Below are positions 32,584 to 44,441 of a DNA stretch of 64,000 nt, piece by piece (positions within the stretch are counted from its first letter, which is position 1; every line of letters starts with the position of its first letter). The position numbers and the translations under genes were made by a program. The notes under the pieces are model-generated. The model was not told where the DNA came from, did no database searches, and worked only from the letters and a program-made list of their open reading frames with translations. The stretch is taken from assembly GCA_023014365.1 (NCBI GenBank), contig JAEBUN010000011.1, positions 868,001 through 932,000 on the forward strand, read 5' to 3'. The DNA comes from Lepiota brunneoincarnata (Eukaryota; Basidiomycota; Agaricomycetes; Agaricales; Agaricaceae).

Positions 32584-34189
32584 CAGTGACCCACAAAACC
32601 ATTCCAATGTTTTGTACTTTTGACTTAAAGTAGTAATAGCTCAGTAAATAAAATAGCCATATTTGTGAATATATTTATAAACATAGCCAAATATGTCATA
32701 TCTGACTCTGCAAAGTTGCGTCATGTAATACTTCCAAATTAGGCAATTATGAATTTTGTAATCATTTTAAGTCATTGGAACAGTTTTGTCAATGACATAT
32801 TATACTAGGCTATCCTATTATTTCTAGTACTTAGAGTAGCCCCCCCTGGCTTTGAGTACAGCTGCTACTCTTCTAGGCATACTTTCAATTAACTTCTGAC
32901 ACTCAGAAGCTGGAATAGCATCCCACTCCTTTTCTACCCTCTGCCACAACTCCTCCATACCCTTGGGAGGAGATTCATACTCTCCCAACTTTCTCTTCAC
33001 ATATTCCCATAAGTGTTCAATGGGATTGAGGTCAGGTGACTGTGCTGGCCAGGTTAGGAGCCTAAAATGATTTTTTTGAAACCATTCTTTGGCCAGTGTA
33101 CTCTTGTGTTTGGGGTCATTATCTTGCTGAAAGATAATATCTCGGGGTTTAAGCTTGTACCACTGGAGACTCTTCTTCAAATCTTCCTCCAAAATTTGCA
33201 CAAACAACTCTGCATCCATCCTTCCATCAATCCTCACTGCATAGCCTGGGCCATCCCACAGCATACAGCCCCAAACCATCACTGATCCTCCTCCATACTT
33301 CAGAGTTCCCTTGACCAATCTTTCACTAAGCCCCTCTCCCTTCTTTTTCCATCCCCACTTCCTCCCATCTGACCCCAAACAATTAATTTTGGTCTCATCA
33401 GACCATACAACCAGCTTCCAGTCCTCCATAGTCCAATGCTGGTGTGTCAGAGCAAAATCCAGCCTAGCCCTCCTATGCTTGTCAGAGAGTAAAGGCTTTT
33501 TTTGCTTGACTACAGCCTTCATTCCTGCCTGTTTGAGATGCCTTGCTACAGTCTGTGAAGAGACTGATGTCCCAATGATGGGAGCAAGAGATTTGGCTAT
33601 ATCTACAGCAGTTTCAGCCTTGCCAGCAGAGATAAGATGGATAGCATGCCGAATATTAGTGGTAGAGAGTTTTGAAGGACGTCCTCCAAGTGATTTAGTA
33701 AGGCTGGAACAATTTTTAGAGGCTAGCCTGGATATGGTACTGCGCCCAACACCAGTAATTGCCTCAATTTTAGTATAGGAATGATGAGAATTTAGCAAAG
33801 AGAGGATGGTTTGCTTTAGAGTAGAAGATAATGGCTTCATGGTAGGTAGGGGGGTTGAGAATGATGGGACATGGCTGTCAGCACATCTATTTATATGTCA
33901 AAGACACGTGGTCACATGATCTTGTTGATTCACAATCAACAGAGTCATGTGATTGCTTGGATTAGTATTAAAAATTACTATTAACAAAACCGTTCCAATG
34001 ACTTAAAATGATTACAAAATTCATAATTACCTCATTTAGAAGTATTACATAACGCGACTTTGCAGGGTCAGATATGACATATTTGGCTATGTTTATAAAT
34101 ATATTCACAAATTTAGCTATTTTATTTACTGAGCTATTACTACTTTAAGTCAAAAGTACAAAACATTGGAATGGTTTTGTGGGTCACTG
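32584..34189 (-). mobile_element. Complete Tc1/mariner DNA transposon
   Basis: The 1606-bp element begins CAGTGACCCACAAAACC and ends GGTTTTGTGGGTCACTG, and is flanked by the TA target duplication (32582-32583 and 34190-34191). The terminal inverted repeats run for about 210 bp with few differences. Within each, an outer motif (AAAACCATTCCAATG) is repeated in inverted form further in (CATTGGAACAGTTTTG), together with GACTTAAA/TTTAAGTC, so each end can fold on itself and may carry two transposase sites. It holds one intact transposase gene on the minus strand. Confidence 0.95.
32824..33840 (-). CDS. Tc1-family transposase, 338 residues, intact
   Basis: One uninterrupted frame from ATG 33840 to the stop at 32824-32826. 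The N-terminal part holds two helix-turn-helix regions (SYTKIEAITGVGRSTISRLA; VSSQTVARHLKQAGMKAVVK) with the GRP-like linker GGRPSK between them. The DDE catalytic domain shows D in VVWSDETKI, D in IIFQQDNDPKHKS and E in SPDLNPIEHLWEYVKRKLG, the DD34E spacing of Tc1 elements. There are no stops or frameshifts and the length is normal for the family. Transposase cuts and pastes the element at TA sites in the nucleus. Among the transposon genes in this window it is the only one that looks fully open. Confidence 0.95.
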   Translation of the reverse strand: MKPLSSTLKQTILSLLNSHHSYTKIEAITGVGRSTISRLASKNCSSLTKSLGGRPSKLSTTNIRHAIHLISAGKAETAVDIAKSLAPIIGTSVSSQTVARHLKQAGMKAVVKQKKPLLSDKHRRARLDFALTHQHWTMEDWKLVVWSDETKINCLGSDGRKWGWKKKGEGLSERLVKGTLKYGGGSVMVWGCMLWDGPGYAVRIDGRMDAELFVQILEEDLKKSLQWYKLKPRDIIFQQDNDPKHKSTLAKEWFQKNHFRLLTWPAQSPDLNPIEHLWEYVKRKLGEYESPPKGMEELWQRVEKEWDAIPASECQKLIESMPRRVAAVLKARGGYSKY

Positions 34190-34290
34190 TAAGTTAGGTA
34201 TATACATAGTTTTCACCTGCAGGGGTTTCCTCATCCTATTCTCTTAGGATTTCCCTGCAGTCATTTCGGCTCCCCCTGAGCTGTCAAGGC

Positions 34291-37200
34291 TAGTGTTTTG
34301 AGGTCTGGTCCATAGGACCAGAAAAAGACCAGAACCCAACCAGACCGGACTGTAAAAGGACTGGACCGTCGGTTGCGGTTGCATCGGTCTTTTGTAAACA
34401 TCAGTTGCGGTCTCACAGTGCTGCATCATTTAACTCAACCGCTCAAAGACCGGTTTCAACCGGTCTTTGACCGAACTGCTAGTGATGTTTTGAAGTTGGT
34501 GACCAGAGTGTACGTAGGCGACAAAAAGGCTATATGTAGAAGTCAGGTCAAGCTAACTGTACCATACCATGCAACAGATTCGGAACCAAACAACAAAAAA
34601 AAAAGCATGACAAACTAATGACCCATCATCACATTGCCCCATCATGCCTCCCAAAGCCAAAAACTCTAAAACGGCATCAAAGAAGGGTCAAGCAGCAAGG
34701 GCACCTTGTGGCCAGAAGACAACCAGCCGTAAACGGCAGGCTCGCGACTCAGATGAAAGTAAAAGTTCATCTGATGAGGATGAGGTTCAGAAACAGCCAT
34801 GTAAGCGACAGAAGCGAAAGGGGAGGGGGAAGAAAGCTGTCGAGCTTCTGGAGACAGTTGAGGAGAGTAGCAGTGAGGACTCCGATGAGCCTGAACTTAT
34901 CGAGAGCAGGGCTGCCGCACAAGAACCTCAGGCTGAACGGGGCATTGAGGCACGTTTCTGTTTATGCAACATTACACATACCTTGTTGACAAACTGAAGC
35001 AGGGGAGTGATCTTGAGGAGCAACACCGGGGCACCATCGGAGAGGAGTTGGCCACGAAGGGCGAGACGACGAAGGACTTGGATTTGATGTTCTCGAAGCA
35101 GGGTGAAGGTGAATTTTAAAAAAGGTAACCAAGTGATGATGCTGAGCGGGTGCTGGTGTATTTTGTGCAAGTAAGTTTCTGTCGTTATATCATGAAATAA
35201 TCACAGAACTTACCCATTATCAGAGGCGATGAAAGACATGTTGAAGTGGCTGGACTCCGGAAGTGTTTTTTGACAGGTGGTAACTCAACGTTGCGCCAAC
35301 ACTGTCGGAAGCATTACGAGATATACAAAGCAAGATGTGAGAAAGCCAACATACCTCTGAATCATCACGCAATCCCTCCAAAGATTGTAGAAGCACAGCA
35401 GAAGGCAAAAAAAGCGAAGTTGCAGTCGAGCTTGGATGATATCGTGGTGGTGAATCGCGCCAAAGGCTTCACGCGAGAAGGGACACTGCACGCTGTGGCC
35501 CAGTTTGTTGCTTGTGATGACCAGGTAAGCAATCTGTATGAGGTACAATGAGCTACACTTACGAATATAAACTTGCAGGCACTGGCTGTCGCAAGCAACA
35601 AACTGTTCAGGAATTGTCTTGTTTCAATGCGGCCGAAGACCAAGTCCTCTGAGCTACCCAGTAGTCACGATGTTGGTGTTTATATCCACAATGAATGCGT
35701 GAGGTGGTTGAAGCAACTGCGGGAAGATATAATCGTTAGTAAGAGCGCTCAGAGACGGTGAACAAATACTGACCAGGGTTCAGGCCGCACCTGGCAAGGT
35801 CTCAACAACCGCCGACAGATGGTCAGCAGATAATACAAAGGTGTCATTCTTGGGAATGACTGCACACTGGATTGATGTGAAGGAAGGCAAGTGGGCGTTG
35901 CATTCTGAAGTCGTGGCGTTTCAGGGGGTTTCAGGCGGACATGATGGGAACAACTTGGGTCGGTATTTCATGGGGCTGTGCGACCGTGTAGGAATCACTA
36001 GTCAGAAAGGATCAAAAGTACTCCAAATTTGGCACGACAAATCACCTGGTTCTGACCTCATGACCTCATAGCTCCAATGTGTTACCCTGGATAACACATC
36101 GGTGAATGGAACGATTTGCCAGACAGTCCAACAGCTGCATGAGTCTCGAGGCCTCCTGACTTGGAATGCTCATGAGAACCAACTCATGTGAGTCCCCAGT
36201 TGCATAACTTGGGAGCACTGCTTAGTCATTCCAGGTGCCTCGGACATGTTGTCAACCTCGGCAATGTTGATGTAATGGGACACATCACAAAAATAGCCAC
36301 CATCGAGACGACGACGGCTATTTGGGAGTACGATCCTGACCTACCTGACAACCGAGTCCTTGGAGGATCGCTCAATGTGATCACCACCATTCGCACTCTT
36401 GCTGTCAAGGTTAGTCAAGCAAGCAGGACTTTAACTTGTAGTCTGACTCCCAGGCCCTTCTCAACAGATCCAATGCTCAGGACAGCATATTGAATACTTT
36501 GAAAAGGTTCAAATTGAGTCCGGGATCACTACTGCGCTTGTGATCCCACTGCATAGCAACATCCGCTGGGGATCCGCCTACAACATGCTTGACCGTGCGT
36601 ATCATCTTCGCCAGGTGTGTATTTGCCCTCAATAGTCTTTGTGAATGCTCACCCAGTTACCATTCAGTCAATAAAGCTGTTTGTAGCGGCAGCTGATGAA
36701 TTATATGGACCGATCACTGTTCTTCATTGTGATGGGCAAATTTTCAAGAAAATCCCCTGGTCCGCATTCAAGATCCGTGATCCTGACTGGAACAGAGTCC
36801 TCGATGCGAAGTTGATTCTCGAGGTACGTTCCCATTTGAGTTTTATTTACTTTCTATTGTTTACGTCGCAATCCACAGGATTCTAATTGCATACAGCAAT
36901 ATTTCTCTTCCGAAAAGCAACCCACCTTATGGCACGCACTGCCTGCAATTGAAGAGCTTCAGACGGCATGGGAGGCAAAACGTAACGACCCCCGATACAC
37001 TCTTTACAAGGACGCGATCAATGATGGCCTCATGAAACTCAACAAGTACTACTGTCGATTTGATGAGAAACCGAGCTACATCCTGGCTCTCAGTAAGTAA
37101 TACCTATTATCATTGAACAGACTCATATTATGTACATTTAGTTCTTCATCCGTACTACAAACTTAACTACATCAAGCATGCATGGGGTGGTGAGGATGAG

Positions 37201-38176
37201 GAGATGGCGGCGCTTGCAGCTGGGAATATCCATGCAAAGAACTGGCAGGCTGAGGCATGCAAGATCTTAGAAACTACGGTACGTTTGTAATACTTTCACA
37301 TAAGCATGCCACTGATCAAAACCAGATGGAGGAATACTGGGAAACGCGGCCCCATCCATCAGCGACAACTTCAGCTGCACCGACCCCACCGTCGACGTCG
37401 AGATCATCATCTCTGACAGGCTTTGATCAACATCGACGAACACTGCTGGTGCGTGGTGAGGAGGGTTGGGTTGCAGAATTGGGCCGCTATCTGGGTGACC
37501 TAGCGGAAGACGTGCAACACCAGACATGGATGTTGTCGAGTATTGGCAGGTACATTCATTGATATTCGACTACTCACTCATGTCTCATGTTCTCACACTG
37601 TAGGTAAATCACCGAATCTACCCGACTCTTGGACAGGATTGCCCTCGATATTCTTCCCTGTCAAGCCTCATCTGTCCCCTGCAAACGTCTGTTCTCTGCC
37701 AGCAAACAGGTGGCAACAGACCGGCGTGCTTGACTTGGTGCCACACGATTTGAGGAACTCCAACTTATGACATTTGCTTGGCGTCAGCACGTCATTGATG
37801 TAGCGGCATGGAACACTAGCGAGATCGAGCAGGTGGATGTTGAGGAATACAAGGACCTTCTGGTTGCAGATGTTGAGGAAGCCGGGCATGCATATGAACT
37901 GGGGGACTTTTCTTGAAGGTTTGCTAGATTACATTGCCCTACTTGGTACGTAGAACCAGTTGCAACTGAAAATAAACCAGTTGAGACTGGTTATCAACCG
38001 GTTACTGGAAAGACCTGTTACAACCGGTTATTGAGCTTCAACTGAACCACTACAGACCGGTTGATCACGGTCTTGGTCCGGTTTTTATGAAATCATTCTT
38101 GACATCAACTGGTCCCGGTCCCGGTTGCATCACCAATGAGGCAAAAGACCGGACCGGACCAGACCTTAAAACACTA
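34291..38176 (+). mobile_element. hAT-superfamily DNA transposon
   Basis: The element begins TAGTGTTTTGAGGTCTGGTCC and ends GGACCAGACCTTAAAACACTA, a terminal inverted repeat of about 21 bp with one mismatch. Both ends carry many subterminal motifs built on AACCGGT or ACCGGTT (34430-34480; 38000-38080), as is usual in hAT elements. The 8-bp flanks GTCAAGGC and CTCAACGA do not match, and the right flank is Gypsy sequence while the left is not, so the insertion site has been rearranged on the left. It contains a nearly complete multi-exon transposase. Confidence 0.85.
34644..37916 (+). pseudogene. hAT transposase, multi-exon, one nonsense codon
   Basis: The gene begins at ATG 34644 (MPPKAKNSKTASKKGQ) with a basic, acidic-patched N-terminus. 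It continues through several short introns: a BED-like region near 35290-35380 (LRQHCRKHY), the hAT core (TTADRWSADNTKVSFLGMTA, about 35813-35880), VTLDNTSVNGT (36078), RCLGHVVNLGN (36233), LHPYYKLNYIKHAWGG (37143) and the C-terminal dimerisation region (YPTLGRIALDILPCQASSVP, then KRLFSASKQVATDRR). Just after RRA there is an in-frame TGA (37731-37733) where relatives have Arg, consistent with CGA to TGA. Beyond it the frame is open again to the stop at 37914-37916 (EELQLMTFAWRQH). Some exon joins are inferred. It is probably inactive because the stop cuts the conserved C-terminal block. Confidence 0.8.
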
Positions 38177-38982
38177 CTCAACGATAACTTTCGTTGCATC
38201 AACACCCTATACAGCACCCCCAGAAACACATTTGCCCAAAGAAATCAATACCAACCTAATTGAGGACCAAACCATCCAAACAACAATGTGCCATATGCAC
38301 AATTTTACCAAAGGAGCAACACTCCGCGTTTCACACCACGAGACCCACACACCATGGAAATAGACCATGCCACAGTAGAAGAAGGATATGAAGATCCTTA
38401 TCCCAAAATACCACAACCGGAATATGCCGAAGAAGACTCCGCACAAGAACTGTTGGAAATAGATGTGGTTGTCACAGAACAACAAATGAAGGCTTATCAG
38501 AAGCAAGAATGCTTCTGATGTGGAGCAAATGACCATTGGGTAAGTAAATGCCCACACCCACCACCTGCCAGACGCTTCCCAGGGATGTGTACCAATCTGC
38601 TACGACCAGCCAGAAACCCAAACTGTTCTCCTTTCCAAGGAAACAAGCCAAACCCTGGCTTTAAACCCCAACAACGCAAGTACTCCCTTGCCATTGCAGA
38701 AGTTGCATCTCAGATGTGCCAAATGGTCAACAAACTTGATCCCAAATTACAACAAGAACTCCACTCCACGCTAGCCGAGGATCCAGAGATGCGTCCATTC
38801 CAGGATTTTTAAAAAGGAACACTGTCGATTGATGTGCCCCTGCACGTTCCAGAACTCAGAAGGACATTTCTTACTCTCACTCCCAGAAGGACATTTTCTT
38901 GATAAACTCTGTACAATTATGACTTTCCCCAAATAAACAATCTCTTTTCCTACCCATTGAGATTTGGAGTGAACAGACATCA

Positions 38983-41900
38983 AAACCTGTGGCCATCACT
39001 GCCCTGATAGACTCAGGAGCTCAAGGGAATTTCATCTTCCACAAAGTTGTTGAACAACATGGTTATCAAACCAAATGGCTGGACCAACCAATCCCTCTCA
39101 GCAATGTTGATGGAACTGACAATCAACATGGCAAGATCCATGAATACATCAAAATCAGGACCATCATTGATGGAAGAGATTGCACACTAGAAGTGTACAT
39201 CACAAATACTGGTGAAAAAGATCTCATCATCAGATTTCCCTGGTTGGAACAATACAACCCCAACATCAACTGGAAAACCAAGACATTCTCTTGGAAACCC
39301 CAAATCAACCACAAGGACTTTTCCAAACTCCCCAGAACCCTACGATGACCTGTCAAACTCAACTCCATCACCATGGACATAATGACTGGAAAAACCTCTC
39401 AACCTGAGGACAACCCAGAAGAATACATCAACCTATCAAATGTTGACCTCAACACCTTCTCCTTAGAAAGAGAAATGAACCCGATGCTTCTAACCCCATT
39501 AAAAGTAAATGCCAAAGCTACACACGCCACAACACTCCATAATGGGCAACATAACCCAACAAAATTGGCAAACCAAAAAGGAAAACAACCAGAATCAAAC
39601 AAGGAACCACCCAAGATCCCTCGGAGATTTGCCCAATAGGCTAAAATATTCAACAAAAAAGCCTCTGAATAATTCCCACCATCAAGAACATTTGATCACG
39701 AAATCAAACTAAAGCCAACATTTGAAGCAAAATCAATGAAACCTTATCAAGTGGCACCCACTGAAGAAAAAGTGTTGAAAGAATTTATAGACAAAAACCT
39801 CTGAAAAGGGTACATCCACCCCTCAAAATCCCCTATGGCATCACCCTTTTTCTTTGTTGCCAAGAAAGGAGGAGACCTCCAACCCTGCCAAGACTATCAT
39901 TATCTAAATGATCACACCATCAAAAATGCCTATCCAATCCCCATGATTTCCGCTCTCATGGACAAACTCAAAGGAGCTAAGTACTTCACTAAGCTCAACA
40001 TCCACCTAGGATACAATAATGTCAGAATCAAAGATGGTGATCAATGGAAAGCAGCATTCAAGACTCCTATGGGTCTTTTCGAACCAACTGTGATGTTTTT
40101 CAGACTTTGCAACAGTCCTGTGATGTTCCAACACATGATAGACACGTTATTCTCCGAGATAATGGAGAAAGGAGGAATCATCATCTATATGGATGATATC
40201 CTGATCTATGGCAAAACCCAAGAAGAAACTGACCGACTTACAGAAAAAGTACTGCAAATCCTGCAGGAAAACGACCTCTACCTCAAAACAGAGAAATGTG
40301 AGTTCAACAAACAATGACTTGAATATCTCAGCATGATCATCATGCCAGACGAGATAAAGATGGACCCTGGAAAACTCAAGGGAATAGAAGACTGGCCAGT
40401 GCCAAAAACAGTCCAACATATTTGGAAATTCATCAGATTCTGCAACTTCTACTGGAATTTCATCTGCAGCTACTCCCACCATACCAAACCCCTTAACCAA
40501 CTCCTATCCAAATCAAACAAATTTGAATGGAAAGAAGAACAACAAAAAGTGTTCAAAACACTCAAGAACAAATTCTTAAAGGAACTGGTACTCCTCATGC
40601 CTGACTCCACAAAACCCTTCAAAATAGAAGCCGACACTTCCAAATTTGCATCAGGAGCTGTCCTGTACCAACACAACACCAATGGAATATGGAAACCTGT
40701 ATCATTCTATTCAAAGATGTTTGGACCAGTGGAATGCAACTACGACATCTATGACAGAGAACTCCTTGCTTTTATCCAAGCCCTTGAAGAATGGTGCCAC
40801 TACCTGCTTGGCAGCCCCCATACCGTCCACATCAGAACGGACCACCAGAACCTCACATACTGGCATAAACCCCAGAAAATCAACCACCGACAAGCACAAT
40901 GGGTCCAGACCCTTGCTGACTACAATTTCAAATTAGAACACATCCCAGGATCAAAGATCCCTGCTCCAGATGCTCTATCAAGATGTCCAGACCACAGCCC
41001 CAATGAGGATAACAATAACGAAGATGTTACCATGCTTCCAGACAACCTCTTTGTTGCTGCAGCCAACATAGAAGATCAAAACTTAATCACAGTACTCCCA
41101 GAACACCTCTTTATTGCCACCGTTGATATGAAACTCCAAGAAAGAATCATGGAATCACCCAAATATGATGCTAGAACCACCAAAGTGTTCAAACTCCTGA
41201 AAGAATCCCACCCTAACACTACTGATAAAGACTTCGGAACAGTCCCAACCCCAAATGGTCCACTCCTCATGTTCCAAGAATGTGTTATCATTCCAGAAGA
41301 CCTCCAACTTGGACATGATGTCATCACAAGATACCACGACCACCCTACACATGGCCACCCTGGAGAACAGGAAACATACTGCTTTGCCAAGAAAGAAATA
41401 TATTGGCCAGGAATGTCAACATTCATAAAGAATTATGTTAAAGGCTGTCCAGAATGTCAGCAACACAAAATCATTTGACAACCAGATCACGCCCCAATCC
41501 AACCCATCCAACCAGCATCTTCACTATGCCCATTTAGTCAGATCTCTTGGGATCTAATCACCAGTCTCCCACCATCCATGGGAAACAACACCATATTGTC
41601 TGTGGTGGACCATGGCATTACAAAGGGGGTAATTTTCATCCCTACATCAGAAAACGCCACAGCCGACGACATCGGAAGACTTCTCATTGAAAAAGTATTC
41701 ACAAGATACGGCCTCCCTGACAAAATCATATCAGACAGAGACCCTAGATTTGCCACTCAATCCCTCAGACAACTAGCAAAATGATTAAACATCAAACAAG
41801 CCTTCTCCACCACCTACCATCCACAAACAGATGGAACAACCAAACAACACAACCAAGAGATAGAAACCTATCTATCCATATACTGCACCAGAAACCCTCA

Positions 41901-42600
41901 TGAATGGTCAGAAACACTCCCAATCCTTGAATTCTCCCACAACTCCAAAACACATGCCAAAAACCAAAAATCCCCTTTCAAACTCATCATGGGATACAAC
42001 CCACCAGCAATTCCCACCATCATGGAAACATTGAACTTTCCATCAGTAGATGATCACATCAGACTTCTAGACAACACCTGAAAAGAAGCACACACTGCCC
42101 AACAAATAGCCGCCGACATTATGAAACAAAGAAGCAGAAGAACTGCCAAACCCCTTGAAACACATCAAAAAGTATGGCTAGAAGCCAACAACCTCAAACT
42201 TCCATTCCAATCACGAAAAATATCCCCAAAATGACTAGGACCATTCATCATCAAAGAAGTCTTGTCACCAATGACATACAAACTCCAACTTCCGATCAAG
42301 TGGAAGATACACCCAGTATTCCATCAAAACCTCCTCACCCCATTCAATGAAACAGAAGCATAAGGATCTTATCTGACACCACCACCACCTGACATCATCA
42401 ATGAAGAAGAAGAATACGAAATTGAAACTATTTTCAATCACTGCCAATATCGCGGAAAACTCCAATACTATGTCAAATGGAAAGGATACTCCCACATGGA
42501 GAACAAATGGATCACCAATGAAACACTATGCACAAATGCTGAAGAATACTTAACTGAGTATAAAGAAGCCCATGGAATTCCCCAGAAAGATCAGAAATCC
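38983..42600 (+). pseudogene. Gypsy-1 pol with chromodomain (multiple stops)
   Basis: Domains in order are: protease (ALIDSGAQGNFI, about 38998); reverse transcriptase from about 39800, with the catalytic YMDD in [15 protein letters not shown] (40172-40215); RNase H (FKIEADTSKFASGAVLYQ, about 40618; TDHQNLTYW, about 40838); integrase zinc region (HDHPTHGHPG, then CPECQQHK, 41335-41475); integrase core (SWDLITSLPPSMGNN; GLPDKIISDRDPRF; HPQTDGTTKQHNQE); and a C-terminal chromodomain (YEIETIFNHCQYRGKLQYYV, then KWKGYSHMENKW, about 42416-42510). The third acid of the integrase DDE triad appears as Lys (TTK), where Gypsy-2 keeps TTE. In-frame stops include 39802, 40315, 41476, about 41783 and about 42079. 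Chromodomains of such elements bind modified histones and steer integration. Confidence 0.9.
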
Positions 42601-42669
42601 ACCAGAACCTACCAAAGACAACTTTGCTCCCACAACAAAACTACTTAAACATGCCCATGAACCTCAACC

Positions 42670-43775
42670 TTGTTTGCCCCCAAACCACTCCCCCCTTCTC
42701 TACAACACCTTCCCCAACTTCCTCATCATCCTCCATCATCATCATCAATGACACAAATGTCAAACATACAACACATCAAACAACTTCTGTTCCAGCCCCA
42801 TCTCCCAACACCCCCTCTCACACCTTTGCTGCCGCATACGCCTCACTCAGAGATGAGACCCCTGACCCCAATGCCACCCCAGAACCAACAATTGCCCCAG
42901 CCACCTCCCTTAGATTCCATACAGCTGGAGTACAACCACATGGATCAAATCACCCTTCTAACAGAGATCTGCGCAAGGCTGCCACCAACCGAACCTTTAC
43001 AAGTAAATTGGAACACTCTCCAATTTCAGAATATGACCAACAACTCTGGATTGACTATACCCACCACATATGACAGACTAAGGCTCTCACTACTGCGTAT
43101 GATACACAACGGACCTGGGCAGAATCACTTGAACAACTTCTCCCCTCAAGACCAAGCCTCATGTCCGAGGTGTCAAAGAACTTACCCAAATGAAATGAGG
43201 TACATCCCTCAAAGCCCCCCACCACAACCATCTCCCCCACTACCACAACAACCCCTCCCTCTGTCACCACCACCACTCCCAATAAGGGAAAGAAACCTGT
43301 CAACCCCAGGAACCCAACCAGAAATATCACCCCCACCAGAAACACCACCCACACCATTGCCAATAACAATGTCCTGATTTGGAACTCCCCCAATCCCATT
43401 CACACATGAACCAACCTCTGAACCACCAACAGGTCAGTCTGCATCCAATGTAGACACATGGGACACTAGGCCATGGACTGCCCACAATTCACTTGCCTTG
43501 GATGCAAGCAATATGCCCCAGGGCATTATTCCTATGACTGCATCAAGTATCGATGCCCCCACTGCACAGTTTTCCAACCTTGCCATAAATGGACCAAATG
43601 TCCAGCTTGGAAGACCCAACACACCCCCTACTCCAGAAATTTGACAACCCATCCCTTGATGACCCCCACAACTCACAATAGATACATTGACCTCACCAAT
43701 GAGGATTACTACAAGGAATACTACAATGAGATTGCCAAGTCCAACATCACAGGAGAACCATGCAGTGCCTTCTGA
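42670..43775 (+). pseudogene. Gypsy-1 third ORF with zinc knuckles, downstream of pol
   Basis: After the chromodomain a Pro/Gln/His-rich frame runs from 42670 to 43377. A second frame then encodes a Cys/His array: CIQCRHMGH-stop-AMDC (C-x2-C-x4-H-x4-C), CLGCKQYAPGHYSYDC (C-x2-C-x6-H-x4-C) and CPHCTVFQPCHKWTKC (43430-43610). A Tyr/Asn-rich tail follows (NRYIDLTNEDYYKEYYNEIA), and further frames run on to 44019. The same arrangement is present in Gypsy-2 (53131-53710), so it belongs to the element and is not a chance ORF. Position between pol and the 3' LTR is where env or extra ORFs sit, but the content is gag-like nucleic-acid binding, with no signal peptide or membrane segment. Function unknown. 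Confidence 0.65.
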
Positions 43776-44057
43776 AGAAACCCAGAATACCCTAGCAGAA
43801 GAAAGAATAGAAAGCCCCCATTTCAGACAACTCTTGTATGATATTTTCTATCCAGAACAACCTCCGTCCCCAGAAACAGCTGTGATGCTCGACTTACACA
43901 GAACCCCCACTCCCACCTTTTCTCCCATCATTCCCCCACATTCAGACTCTACCGATCATCTTCAAGTTGACTACTACAAGCCCAACTACTTAGCCAAATA
44001 TCTGGAAGAAGGAAACTAGTGAGTTGTGATGGAAAACAACTCTAGAAATGGACCTAA

Positions 44058-44441
44058 TGTTATCAGAAATTCCATCAGAAGGACAGTTATATTTAGTACA
44101 AACTCCCATGTCACTATGAAACAATCAGTAGTGTACATCAGAAGGACTATTCTTAGTTATGACTTGTGTTCCTTATCTCTTTCTCACAGTTACCCGGATC
44201 CGGTCTATTATAGTAGGAGCATAGCCACATGTAGAAGTATATAAGGATACAGTACATCCATATGTATCCTTATCTTAGTGTTATACAGTTCTTGCCTCCT
44301 ATACCTCTTTGCCCTTAAACTGGCTGGACTATAGTGCTCTGTCATCTCTAAGTCATGCCTAGTAGGATAAGATCAAGTCTGTATAGACATCTTGCCTCGA
44401 ATGCCGTGCTACTCAAGAGTGAACCCCTAACCCGGGTAACA
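44058..44441 (+). repeat. Gypsy-1 3' LTR
   Basis: The LTR runs from TGTTATCAG to GGTAACA. It contains a TATA-like GTATATAAGGATAC (about 44238-44251) followed by TATCTTAGTGTT, the likely start of the transcript, which is complementary to the family's primer-binding site. It directly abuts an inverted leader fragment at 44442. Confidence 0.87.

Larger units (their letters stand above)
38177..44441 (+). mobile_element. Gypsy-1: chromodomain Gypsy (chromovirus), 5'-truncated
   Basis: This copy starts in gag at the edge of the hAT element (matching position 49496 of Gypsy-2) and lacks the 5' LTR and gag N-terminus. It keeps the gag zinc knuckle, protease, reverse transcriptase, RNase H, integrase, chromodomain, a third ORF and the 3' LTR (44058-44441). 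Gag ends near 38812; its knuckle reads C-F-stop-C-GANDHWVSKC at 38510-38551, with TGA where Trp or Arg is expected. Many in-frame stops make it non-autonomous. Confidence 0.9.

Noticed and set aside
38510..38518. TGA read as Trp in the Gypsy zinc knuckle, suggesting stop-codon recoding
   Set aside because: TAA and TAG also interrupt these copies, the host genes use TGG for Trp and some end on TGA, and TGA/CAA pairs between the two copies point to decay of CGA rather than recoding.
42670..43377. Pro/Gln-rich secreted effector or env protein
   Set aside because: There is no signal peptide or membrane segment, the region lies between Gypsy pol and its LTR, and the same sequence occurs in the second Gypsy copy.
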